Shown: positions 1-4,889, numbered from the stretch's first letter. The stretch is 5,025 bases of DNA from Actinomycetes bacterium (GCA_023336855.1 JAMBLK010000173.1:1-5025), one strand, 5' to 3'. The notes: generated by a model from the sequence alone, not told the origin. Numbers and translations are program-made.

Positions 1-13
1 CTACTGATCTACT
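1..13. repeat. Half copy of AGTAGATCAGTA palindromic repeat at window edge
   Basis: CTACTGATCTACT at 1-13 is the exact reverse complement of AGTAGATCAGTAG at 314-326, the left arm of the palindrome after rplA. It may be one arm of a second palindrome whose other arm lies before position 1. It cannot be completed from this window. Confidence 0.5.
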
Positions 14-262
14 CCGAACGCGCAAGTACCCGGCTGAGGGCCGGGCACTCGCTCACAGCGGTGAGCTCGGGTCCAAGGCGGACCCCACTCTCGAGGTATC
101 GGGCAGACGGCGGGCCAGGATGCCATCTACTCGTCTCCACCCCGGTGATCGGCCGTGGTAGGGATCGGCCGCTCAGGTGATTCAGGGTGTTTATGGGATC
201 CAATGCAGGAAGGGTGGTGGTCCGTTCCCGCGATGGGTGCTCCAAGCGTTCCCCGCTATGTG
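1..262 (-). ncRNA. Candidate rplJ-rplL leader RNA (L10 leader), partial
   Basis: The 353 bases after rplA contain no convincing gene. Read on the minus strand, the part downstream of the candidate promoter is rich in hairpins. They are CGGCCG arms (150-155 with 166-171), an AGACG/CGTCT stem (105-109 with 132-136) enclosing a GGC/GCC stem, and three tandem perfect 6-bp hairpins at 69-85 (GGGTCC/GGACCC), 51-66 (GCTCAC/GTGAGC) and 29-45 (CCCGGC/GCCGGG). In most bacteria rplA is followed by rplJ-rplL, whose leader is bound by the L10-L12 complex and represses translation or transcription. Position, the GGAGACG-type segment and the hairpin run fit such a leader. I have not matched it to the family consensus, and rplJ itself lies outside the window. 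The last hairpin is GC-rich but has no uridine run, so a classical intrinsic terminator is not evident. Confidence 0.42.
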
Positions 263-268
263 ACACGA

Positions 269-297
269 AGTATCGCGGACGAATCACCTGGTAGCAA
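269..297 (-). promoter_or_regulatory. Candidate promoter for rplJ-rplL
   Basis: On the minus strand TTGCTA (292-297) and GATACT (269-274) are separated by exactly 17 bases, a good spacing for a housekeeping sigma promoter. Four of six bases in the first box and five of six in the second match the consensus. Transcription would start near 262, giving a leader of more than 260 bases before rplJ. This fits a regulated L10 operon promoter, but it is a pattern match only. Confidence 0.4.
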
Positions 298-313
298 CTG
301 GTTTGTGTTGAAG

Positions 314-350
314 AGTAGATCAGTAGCAAGTAGAGCAGTACTGATCTACT
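314..350. repeat. 12-bp perfect palindrome immediately after rplA
   Basis: AGTAGATCAGTA (314-325) and TACTGATCTACT (339-350) are perfect inverted copies around a 13-base spacer. On the minus strand the hairpin starts 3 bases after the rplA stop. There is no following uridine run, so it is not a classical intrinsic terminator. It could protect or define the rplA mRNA 3' end, or be a dispersed intergenic repeat, because the same arm recurs at 1-13. Its AGTA/TACT-rich makeup resembles the palindromes at 1130-1165 and 4905-4938. Confidence 0.75.
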
Positions 351-353
351 TTC

Positions 354-1070
354 TTACCGGCTTTCCTTGACGAAGTCCTCGAGGAGGCCGTAGTCGATCT
401 TGACGCCGGGACCCATCGTCGAAGACACCGTTGCGCTGAGAACGAACTTGCCCTTCGTCGCTGCGGGACGCGAGCGAATGATCTCATCGGCGGCCACCGC
501 GAGGTTCTCGAGGAGTGTCTCGACTTCGAAGGAGACCCTGCCGATGGGGAAGTGCACGTTGCCGTATCGGTCGTTGCGATACTCGACGCGACCCGACTTG
601 AAGGCTGTAACGGTCTTGCCAACATCCTGAGTGACCGTACCGCTCTTCGGGTTCGGCATCAGACCGCGTGGTCCGAGGACCGGGCCGAGCTTCCCGACGA
701 CGGACATCATCGAGGGAACAGCGATCACGACGTCGAAATCGAGGGACTGCTTTCCCGACTTCATGGCTTCGGCGAGTTCTGCGCCACCGATGAGGTCGGC
801 GCCGGCTTCTTCAGCCTCGCGAGCCTGGTCGGACTCTGCAAAGACAACGACCTTGACGTCCTTGCCGGTTCCGTTCGGGAGACTGACGGTTCCGCGAACG
901 ATCTGGTCCGCCTGCCGGGCGTCGATGCCCAGTCTGAATGAGATGTCGACCGATTCGTCGAACTTCGCGAACGAGAGGTTGCGGAGAATTCCCAGAGCCT
1001 CTTCCGGGCCGTAGTAGTTCTGCTTGTCGTATCCGCTGTCGATGTTCTTGCGGTTCTTGCTCTTGCCCAT
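354..1070 (-). CDS. rplA: 50S ribosomal protein L1
   Basis: This gene encodes L1 (238 residues, the usual length is about 230). L1 binds 23S rRNA at the mobile L1 stalk, helps release deacylated tRNA from the E site, and in many bacteria represses translation of the L11-L1 mRNA. The family signature is visible around residues 125-143 (GKLGPVLGPRGLMPNPKSG), and the C-terminal STMGPG segment near 217-222, part of the RNA-binding domain, is intact. I chose the ATG at 1070 because GAGGAG (1080-1085) lies 9 bases upstream. The frame stays open for 12 more codons to 1106, but that extension has no family support. It lies 105 bases after rplK, with a strong palindrome in the gap, so it may be expressed partly independently of rplK. 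The assignment is secure. Confidence 0.98.
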   Translation of the reverse strand: MGKSKNRKNIDSGYDKQNYYGPEEALGILRNLSFAKFDESVDISFRLGIDARQADQIVRGTVSLPNGTGKDVKVVVFAESDQAREAEEAGADLIGGAELAEAMKSGKQSLDFDVVIAVPSMMSVVGKLGPVLGPRGLMPNPKSGTVTQDVGKTVTAFKSGRVEYRNDRYGNVHFPIGRVSFEVETLLENLAVAADEIIRSRPAATKGKFVLSATVSSTMGPGVKIDYGLLEDFVKESR

Positions 1071-1129
1071 CGTCTTCTTCTCCTCGTGGTGCAGACGAGA
1101 CCTCAAGCCTCTCCCACCTAGCTGGTACT

Positions 1130-1165
1130 GAGTATCAAGTACTCAGTACTCAGTACTTGATACTC
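1130..1165. repeat. 14-bp palindrome built on AGTACTC units, rplK-rplA spacer
   Basis: GAGTATCAAGTACT (1130-1143) and AGTACTTGATACTC (1152-1165) are perfect inverted copies around an 8-base loop that itself contains AGTACT. The core 1138-1157 is three AGTACT units at 7-base period. The same core, plus the following TTG, occurs at 4905-4926. In RNA from either strand it forms a strong hairpin in the gap between rplK and rplA. No uridine run follows on the minus strand, so simple intrinsic termination is unlikely. It may be a dispersed repeat, an RNA-stability or processing hairpin, or both. Confidence 0.85.
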
Positions 1166-1175
1166 GTCGAAGGCG

Positions 1176-1604
1176 TCAGCCTTCGACAACAATTCCCATC
1201 GAACGGGCGGTGCCCGCGACGATCTTCATCGCTGCTTCGATGTCGTTGGCGTTCAGGTCCGGCATCTTGATCTCGGCGATCTCGCGCACTTGGGCACTGG
1301 TGACACTGCCGACCTTCTCCTTGTGCGGTTCCGGCGAACCCTTCTCGAGTCGTGCGGCCTGACGCAGCAGGACGGCGGCCGGTGGCGTCTTCGTGATGAA
1401 CGTGAAGCTGCGATCCTCGTAGATCGAGATCTCCACGGGGACGATCGTCCCGGACTGGCTCGCCGTGGCGTGGTTGTACGCCTGGACGAAGTCCATGATG
1501 TTCACGCCGTGTTGGCCGAGTGCGGGACCGACCGGCGGCGCAGGACTCGCCTGGCCGGCGGGGATCTGCAGTTTCAGCACGGTCATCAGTTTCTTGCGAC
1601 CCAT
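1176..1604 (-). CDS. rplK: 50S ribosomal protein L11
   Basis: L11 (142 residues, normal length) sits at the base of the ribosomal stalk on the GTPase-associated 23S rRNA. There it affects translation-factor turnover and, in bacteria with RelA/Rel, the stringent response. The N-terminal domain contains the proline-rich segment PAGQASPAPPVGPALGQHG (residues 16-34), where thiostrepton-class antibiotics contact L11. The C-terminal RNA-binding domain includes VREIAEIKMPDLNA and ends in the typical GTARSMGIVVEG. The ATG at 1604 is supported by GAGGT at 1611-1615, 6 bases upstream; a second in-frame ATG is at codon 7. The gene starts 20 bases after nusG, so it is probably on the same transcript. No obvious L1-binding operator is visible in this short gap. 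Confidence 0.98.
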   Translation of the reverse strand: MGRKKLMTVLKLQIPAGQASPAPPVGPALGQHGVNIMDFVQAYNHATASQSGTIVPVEISIYEDRSFTFITKTPPAAVLLRQAARLEKGSPEPHKEKVGSVTSAQVREIAEIKMPDLNANDIEAAMKIVAGTARSMGIVVEG

Positions 1605-1624
1605 CAGGGAACCTCGCTCGGGAT

Positions 1625-2248
1625 CTAGTACTTGACGATTTGGTCGAAGTTGAGTTCGACCGGTGTTTCACGGCCGAAGATGTCAACAAGGACCCGGACT
1701 CTCGACTGGTCCATGTTGATGTCTTCGATGACGCCGTTGAAGTCGGCGAAGGGGCCTTCGACCACCCGGACGGTCTCGCCGACCTCCCAGGCCGGTTTGA
1801 ACGTGGGCTTCTCCCTCTTGCCCTCTTCCTTCTCCACACCGAGGATGCGCTCTACCTCACGGCGAGACAGCGGTGTGGGCTTGGTTTGGGATCCGACGAA
1901 TCCGGTGACGCTCGGTGTGTTGCGCACGGCATACCACGAGTCGTCGTCGAGGTACATGCGGACGAGCACGTACCCGGGGAATTTCTTGCGCTCGACGGTG
2001 ACCTTCTTGCCCGATTTGTACTCGATGACTTCTTCCATCGGGATGGAGACGTCGAAGATCTTGTCCTCGAGGTGCATCGACCGAACGCGGGTCTCGAGGT
2101 TCGCCTTGACCTTCTTCTCATACCCGGAGTACGAGTGGACGACGTACCAGTCGCCCGGCAGGTCGTAGGGGCTGAGGGGTTTCTCCTCGACTACTTCCGC
2201 GGCGGGATCGTCCTCGTCCTCGAGGATCTCCTGTGTCGTCTCGTTCAT
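1625..2248 (-). CDS. nusG: Transcription elongation/antitermination factor NusG
   Basis: NusG (207 residues) binds RNA polymerase and couples transcription to Rho or to ribosomes through S10. The NGN domain runs from about residue 33 (DWYVVHSYSGYEKKVKANL) to about 140, with the typical FPGYVLVRM (90-98) and VRNTPSVTGFVG (108-119). The C-terminal KOW domain begins near 154 (WEVGETVRVVEGPFADFNG). Residues 1-31 form an acidic extension (TTQEILEDEDDPAAEVVEE) absent from short E. coli-type NusG but usual in actinobacteria. The ATG at 2248 overlaps the secE stop as TGATG, implying coupled translation; GGAGA lies about 11 bases upstream. An open frame continues to 2383 but lies wholly within secE and has no NusG similarity. 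Confidence 0.98.
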   Translation of the reverse strand: MNETTQEILEDEDDPAAEVVEEKPLSPYDLPGDWYVVHSYSGYEKKVKANLETRVRSMHLEDKIFDVSIPMEEVIEYKSGKKVTVERKKFPGYVLVRMYLDDDSWYAVRNTPSVTGFVGSQTKPTPLSRREVERILGVEKEEGKREKPTFKPAWEVGETVRVVEGPFADFNGVIEDINMDQSRVRVLVDIFGRETPVELNFDQIVKY

Positions 2249-2529
2249 CAGGTCAGGTTCTCCAGCACGTAGAGGACGCCCTTCGAGAAGGCCCAATCGA
2301 GGCCGAACACGAACAGCGTGATGACCGTGGTGACGGCGAACACGACAACCGTGTAGGTCGTGAGTTCCTCGCGTGACGGCCACGCGACTTTCTTCAATTC
2401 TTGGCGCACTTCTCGGAAGTACTGGCGGATGCCGATGCGCTCTTTCTTCTTCGGCTGAGCGCGCTCAGCGCGCTTCTTCTTAGCGCGTTCATCCTCTTTC
2501 GCCTGAAGGCGACGCATTTCGCGGTTCAA
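2248..2529 (-). CDS. secE: Preprotein translocase subunit SecE
   Basis: SecE is the small essential clamp subunit of the SecYEG channel in the cytoplasmic membrane. With the TTG start it is 93 residues. A very basic N-terminus (EDERAKKKRAERAQPKKKER, about 11-31) precedes the family motif FREVRQELKKVAWPSREEL (38-56) and a single membrane helix of about 60-82. This is the one-helix short form found in most bacteria rather than the three-helix E. coli form. TTG at 2529 is preferred because AGGAGG (2537-2542) is 7 bases upstream. The in-frame ATG at 2517 would be 19 bases from that site and give 89 residues. It is followed by nusG with a one-base overlap and preceded by tRNA-Trp. Identity is secure; the start is likely. 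Confidence 0.96.
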   Translation of the reverse strand: MNREMRRLQAKEDERAKKKRAERAQPKKKERIGIRQYFREVRQELKKVAWPSREELTTYTVVVFAVTTVITLFVFGLDWAFSKGVLYVLENLT

Positions 2530-2536
2530 CTGCACT

Positions 2537-2542
2537 CCTCCT
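2537..2542 (-). promoter_or_regulatory. Strong Shine-Dalgarno site that sets the secE TTG start
   Basis: AGGAGG on the minus strand lies 7 bases before TTG (2529) and 19 before the first ATG (2517), so it selects the TTG. It begins only 7 bases after the 3' end of the tRNA-Trp gene. Cleavage at the tRNA 3' end would therefore leave secE mRNA with a leader of about 20 bases. Confidence 0.75.
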
Positions 2543-2549
2543 GAGTGGG

Positions 2550-2623
2550 CAGGGGTGGCGGGACTCGAACCCACAACATCCGGTTTTGGAGACCGGCGCT
2601 CTGCCAATTGGAGCTACACCCCT
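2550..2623 (-). tRNA. trnW: tRNA-Trp (anticodon CCA)
   Basis: The minus strand folds into a complete 74-base cloverleaf. The acceptor arms AGGGGTG/CACCCCT make 7 bp, the D arm has GCTC/GAGC, the anticodon stem is CCGGT/ACCGG with loop CTCCAAA (anticodon CCA at 2587-2589), and the T arm is GTGGG-TTCGAGT-CCCGC. The discriminator is G, as expected for bacterial tryptophan tRNA. The next bases are CCCA, so a 3' CCA is not encoded directly after the discriminator and would be added enzymatically. tRNA-Trp just upstream of secE-nusG is a widely conserved arrangement, including in mycobacteria. It is probably transcribed with secE. Confidence 0.98.
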
Positions 2624-2648
2624 CCGGCCGGTTGAGGCCCGAGCCGAG

Positions 2649-2678
2649 AGTATATGGAGCAGCCGCAGCAAAGCACAA
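2649..2678 (-). promoter_or_regulatory. Candidate promoter for tRNA-Trp-secE-nusG
   Basis: TATACT (2649-2654, five of six consensus bases) is preceded on the minus strand by TTGTGC (2673-2678) at 18-base spacing. A start near 2642 would give about 19 bases of tRNA 5' leader for RNase P. It stands in the only sizeable spacer between the anti-sigma gene and the tRNA. The -10 box is strong and the -35 box is weak. Confidence 0.55.
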
Positions 2679-2736
2679 TGTCTCGTTGTCGACTCCATCG
2701 TACCGGATGAGGGGAGTAGCGGAGGAGAACCGCAAG

Positions 2737-2767
2737 AGCTGCCGGCTACCAGCCTCCAGCTGCCGGC
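2737..2767. repeat. 21-base-period GC-rich repeat in the spacer before tRNA-Trp
   Basis: AGCTGCCGGC occurs at 2737-2746 and again at 2758-2767, exactly 21 bases apart, with CTACCAGCCTC between. Each unit contains the self-complementary GCCGGC, so the pair can form a hairpin on either strand. It resembles the CAGCTGG/AGCTGCCGG-type intergenic repeats that give spurious RQLEAGSRQL peptides in some genomes. It lies between the anti-sigma stop (2816) and the tRNA promoter. The rest of 2624-2815 shows no gene. Confidence 0.6.
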
Positions 2768-2815
2768 AACAAGAGAGAGGCTTCACCCAGTACCGACCAC
2801 GCCGCCGGAGCCCGC

Positions 2816-3178
2816 TCAGGCTGCGTGATGGGCGCGGCGGAGGCCGATCACGATGATCGTGCCGGCAGTGGCAGCGACCGCCGCACCGGCTGCGGCAGAG
2901 GCCGCGATAGCGGCCCGACGAATCACGACGCCCCGGTCGCTCGCCGCTTCTTCGTCCGAATGCTCGATCCGGAATACCAGGGACGGCACCAGGGTCGACG
3001 GCGCCCTGAGCGTCACCTTGGAGAGACCGCCGAGGCGATGCCGCAGCGTGCGGTAACGGGCGGCCTCGGCCTGGCAGGTGAGGCAGGTCTCGACATGGCC
3101 GGCAAGTCGCTCGCCGAGATCGTCGACTGAGTCGACGCCGGGGAGACGAAGGCGAACGACAGTGCAGTTGGTGCTCAT
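2816..3178 (-). CDS. Zinc-finger membrane anti-sigma factor (ZAS-type), partner of the upstream ECF sigma factor
   Basis: This is a 120-residue protein not assignable to a named gene. Residues 28-35 are HVETCLTC, the H-x3-C-x2-C motif of zinc-associated anti-sigma domains. Cys5 is a candidate fourth ligand, as in RsrA-like proteins. In this family the domain holds the cognate ECF sigma factor inactive. A single alanine-rich membrane helix follows at about 89-113, flanked by Arg pairs, and the protein ends after only LRRAHHAA. There is thus no extracytoplasmic sensor domain to be clipped, and the signal may be sensed through zinc/thiols or another protein. The ATG at 3178 overlaps the sigma stop as ATGA, with AGGAGG at 3183-3188, so the two are coupled and probably made in fixed ratio. 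The frame upstream of 3178 lies within the sigma gene and is not expected to be used. Confidence 0.85.
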   Translation of the reverse strand: MSTNCTVVRLRLPGVDSVDDLGERLAGHVETCLTCQAEAARYRTLRHRLGGLSKVTLRAPSTLVPSLVFRIEHSDEEAASDRGVVIRRAAIAASAAAGAAVAATAGTIIVIGLRRAHHAA

Positions 3179-3753
3179 GATTCCTCCTCGTCCTGATGCC
3201 GCCACAGTGTGAGGCGCAGAGACTTGCGTGCCCGGTGGAGCCGAACCTTCGCCGCCGTCACCGAGATGTCGAGATGCTCAGCGATCTCCGTGTGGCTCCA
3301 CTCGTACACATCCTTGAGAACCACAACCGCCCGTAGCGATTCCGGCAACTCCTTCAGCGCATCCTCGAGCGGACCTCGCATCGCAGCGCTCTCGCCGCCC
3401 CGCTCCGGACTCAACGACGCCGACTCGGGTTCGCGGTAGATGTCGTCGAGGGAGTCGGTCTGTGTTCTCTTGCGCCGGTCCCTATGTGTGAATGCCGTGT
3501 TCACGGTGATGCGGTGCATCCACGTCGAGAACTTGGCGTCGCCGCGGAACCGTGCGATGGCTCGCCATGCACGAACGAACGCCTCTTGCGCGACGTCGTA
3601 TGCGAGTTCCCGGTCGGCAACCATGCGGACGGCCAACGTGTACACCTCGTTCTGGTGGGCTCTCACGAGTTCGGTGAACGCGGCCTGGTCACCCCGGCTG
3701 GCGCGCTCCACGAGCTCGCTCTCTTCATACCGTTCGACCTCAGGACTGCTCAC
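3175..3753 (-). CDS. ECF-family (sigma-70 group 4) RNA polymerase sigma factor
   Basis: This 192-residue protein has the two-domain ECF layout. Region 2 is about residues 24-92, including LAYDVAQEAFVRAWRAIARF (core binding and -10 recognition) and FSTWMHRITVNTAF. A variable linker covers about 93-128. Region 4 is about 129-181, with LPESLRAVVVLKDVYEWSHTEIAE and a helix-turn-helix SVTAAKVRLHRARKSLR. Such factors direct RNA polymerase to a small stress or envelope regulon when released from an anti-sigma factor. The start GTG at 3753 overlaps the stop of the upstream dehydratase gene (GTGA), and the stop overlaps the anti-sigma ATG (ATGA). It resembles the SigE/RpoE-type actinobacterial group, but I cannot assign a numbered ECF group. 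No obvious GGAAC-type autoregulated promoter is seen nearby. Confidence 0.95.
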   Translation of the reverse strand: MSSPEVERYEESELVERASRGDQAAFTELVRAHQNEVYTLAVRMVADRELAYDVAQEAFVRAWRAIARFRGDAKFSTWMHRITVNTAFTHRDRRKRTQTDSLDDIYREPESASLSPERGGESAAMRGPLEDALKELPESLRAVVVLKDVYEWSHTEIAEHLDISVTAAKVRLHRARKSLRLTLWRHQDEEES

Positions 3754-4625
3754 CGGGTTACCGCCTCGAGCCGAATGACGGCGGAACCCGTGGCGACGTC
3801 GGTGTCCCCGGCAGAGAGCCGGAGCCCGACCTTGGCCTCCCGGCCATCGGTCGCGACGGTCTTGACGGTGGCTTCGATTCGTGCAGCCTCTGCCGGACGG
3901 AGGGCACTCCGGAACCGCACCTTGATCGTGGCGATCGGTGCTGGCTCGGTGCTGAAAGCGCTCGCTTGCTGGGCAAGCCAGGAGAGCATCAGAAGCCCGT
4001 GGACCACGACGCCCTGGAGTCCTGCGGCCCGTGCCGACTCGTGATCCCAGTGCAGCGGGTTGAAGTCGCCTGTGGCAGCCGAGTAGCGGATGAGGTCCTG
4101 ACGGCTTGCCGACTTTGACATGGTGAGGACCGATCCGACCTGAGCCTCGGAGATCTCTCCCGGTGCGTCGTTCGGACCTCGGTGGACGACCGCTGGCTCA
4201 ACCTCGTCGGTCGCGACTTCGGCCGCGGCTTCGTCCGACATGAGGAACGTCGACCGACTCTCCAAGACGACATTGCCTGCTACTTCACCGGTCGCCACGA
4301 ATGTCACGAAGTAGGCGCCGCCGCGTTCGCGAACACGATCGACCGTTCCTGTGACGACGACGTCGGCATCGACGGGGATTGGTCCCGAGAAGGTGAACTG
4401 CTGGTCGATGTGGATCAGCGTCGCGAGGTACGGAGCGATGCGCGGGTCGGTGAGGAACTCTCCGGCGACGGCGAAGAGGAGCGCTGCGGCGTACCCGGGT
4501 GGTGCGTGGTCACGCCAACGTTCGGCATCGTCTCCGGTCACGTCGACGAAGGCGGCAACACGTTCCCGGCCGACGTGATGCGCCACCGGTCCGATGACAA
4601 GGCCTTCCATCTCCGCTGGTGTCAT
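3750..4625 (-). CDS. Fused two-hotdog MaoC-type dehydratase/hydratase (HadA-HadB-like)
   Basis: A 291-residue protein made of two hotdog domains. The N-terminal half (about 5-130) resembles the FAS1-like/MaoC N-terminal dehydratase domain. The C-terminal half (about 160-288) is a MaoC domain with hydratase-2 motif YSAATGDFNPLHWD (181-194), catalytic pair Asp187 and His192, and VVHGLL at 207-212. The equivalent N-terminal site reads TGDDAERW (30-37), with Trp37 where the His should be, so this half is probably structural or substrate-binding. The likely reaction is reversible dehydration of (3R)-3-hydroxyacyl-ACP or -CoA. In mycobacteria hadA and hadB are separate genes in this same spot (rpmG2-hadABC-trpT-secE); here one gene does both. 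Several starts are possible: ATG 4625 (chosen), TTG 4634, or ATG at codon 6. None has a clear ribosome site. Its stop overlaps the sigma start. Confidence 0.88.
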   Translation of the reverse strand: MTPAEMEGLVIGPVAHHVGRERVAAFVDVTGDDAERWRDHAPPGYAAALLFAVAGEFLTDPRIAPYLATLIHIDQQFTFSGPIPVDADVVVTGTVDRVRERGGAYFVTFVATGEVAGNVVLESRSTFLMSDEAAAEVATDEVEPAVVHRGPNDAPGEISEAQVGSVLTMSKSASRQDLIRYSAATGDFNPLHWDHESARAAGLQGVVVHGLLMLSWLAQQASAFSTEPAPIATIKVRFRSALRPAEAARIEATVKTVATDGREAKVGLRLSAGDTDVATGSAVIRLEAVTR

Positions 4626-4645
4626 GAGTATCAAGGCTAGGCGCA
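4626..4645 (-). promoter_or_regulatory. Possible -10 box and repeat fragment upstream of the dehydratase
   Basis: No Shine-Dalgarno site precedes ATG 4625. TAGCCT (4634-4639 on the minus strand) fits TANNNT and ends 8 bases before the ATG, which would allow a leaderless or near-leaderless transcript; no good -35 box is seen. GAGTATCAAG at 4626-4635 is also identical to the arm of the palindrome at 1130-1139. Both readings are tentative. Confidence 0.25.
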
Positions 4646-4665
4646 GTCGTTACGTGAGACGCGAG

Positions 4666-4703
4666 AAACCGAGCGGCCGGGCAATCAACGCCCCGCTACT
4701 CGG
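4666..4703 (-). terminator. Terminator-like hairpin between rpmG and the dehydratase gene
   Basis: On the minus strand CCGAG (4699-4703) pairs with CTCGG (4669-4673). Inside this, across a 3x3 internal loop, CGGGGC pairs with GCCCGG with one mismatch around loop GTTGATT. TTTCTC follows directly. It starts 24 bases after the rpmG stop. The short U run and internal loop make it a weak or partial terminator at best. It could separate tuf-rpmG expression from the dehydratase-sigma unit. Confidence 0.35.
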
Positions 4704-4727
4704 CTGCTCAGATGCACGGGACGAGCG

Positions 4728-4889
4728 TTAGCGCGTTTCCTTGTGCGCTACGTGCTCGCGGCACCAGCGACAGTACTTTTTCAACTCCAGGCGCTCCCTG
4801 GTGTTGCTCTTGCTCTTCGTCGTCACGTAGTTCCGCCGCTTGCACTTCTCGCACGCGAGTGTGATCGGCGGTCTCTTGTCACTAGCCAT
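4728..4889 (-). CDS. rpmG: 50S ribosomal protein L33
   Basis: A 53-residue protein reading MASDKRPPITLACEKC at its start and ending HVAHKETR. L33 is a small protein of the large subunit near the E site. Two zinc-ligand pairs are present, CEKC (13-16) and CRWC (40-43), so this is the zinc-binding (C+) form. Zinc-free paralogues replace these Cys residues under zinc limitation. The body TTKSKSNTRERLELKKYC is typical of the family. The ATG at 4889 has only a weak ribosome site (GGAG about 11 bases upstream). rpmG next to trnW-secE-nusG is a conserved bacterial neighbourhood; here a dehydratase, a sigma factor and an anti-sigma factor lie in between. The gap to tuf is 54 bases and is mostly filled by a palindromic repeat. 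Confidence 0.97.
   Translation of the reverse strand: MASDKRPPITLACEKCKRRNYVTTKSKSNTRERLELKKYCRWCREHVAHKETR

Noticed and set aside
219..257. Two GGGAAC boxes on the minus strand (near 222-227 and 249-254) as ECF promoters for the local sigma factor
   Set aside because: No GTT- or GTC-type second box lies 15-17 bases downstream of either. They are better explained as part of the structured leader.
9..329. Minus-strand open frame of 106 codons after rplA
   Set aside because: Its start overlaps the 314-350 palindrome, its sequence is low in recognisable features and rich in Arg/Ser/Pro as expected of a GC-rich shadow, and it overlaps the hairpin run. No ribosome site was seen.
1131..1164. CRISPR-like array from repeated AGTACTC units
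   Set aside because: The units are 7 bases long, contiguous and without spacers, and no cas genes are present.
1605..1624. L1-binding operator in the nusG-rplK gap
   Set aside because: Only a 3-bp CCC/GGG stem around the rplK start is visible, which is too little to support the call.
1520..2272. Plus-strand 250-codon open frame opposite nusG and rplK
   Set aside because: It is the reverse-strand shadow of two secure genes; the Asp/Val/Leu-rich translation is typical of antisense frames in GC-rich coding DNA.
2530..2607. N-terminal extension of SecE to 2607
   Set aside because: This stretch is translated tRNA-Trp sequence; the strong ribosome site at 2537-2542 lies downstream of it.
3484..4044. 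Plus-strand 186-codon open frame opposite the sigma and dehydratase genes
   Set aside because: It is antisense to two strongly supported proteins, spans their junction, and resembles no family.
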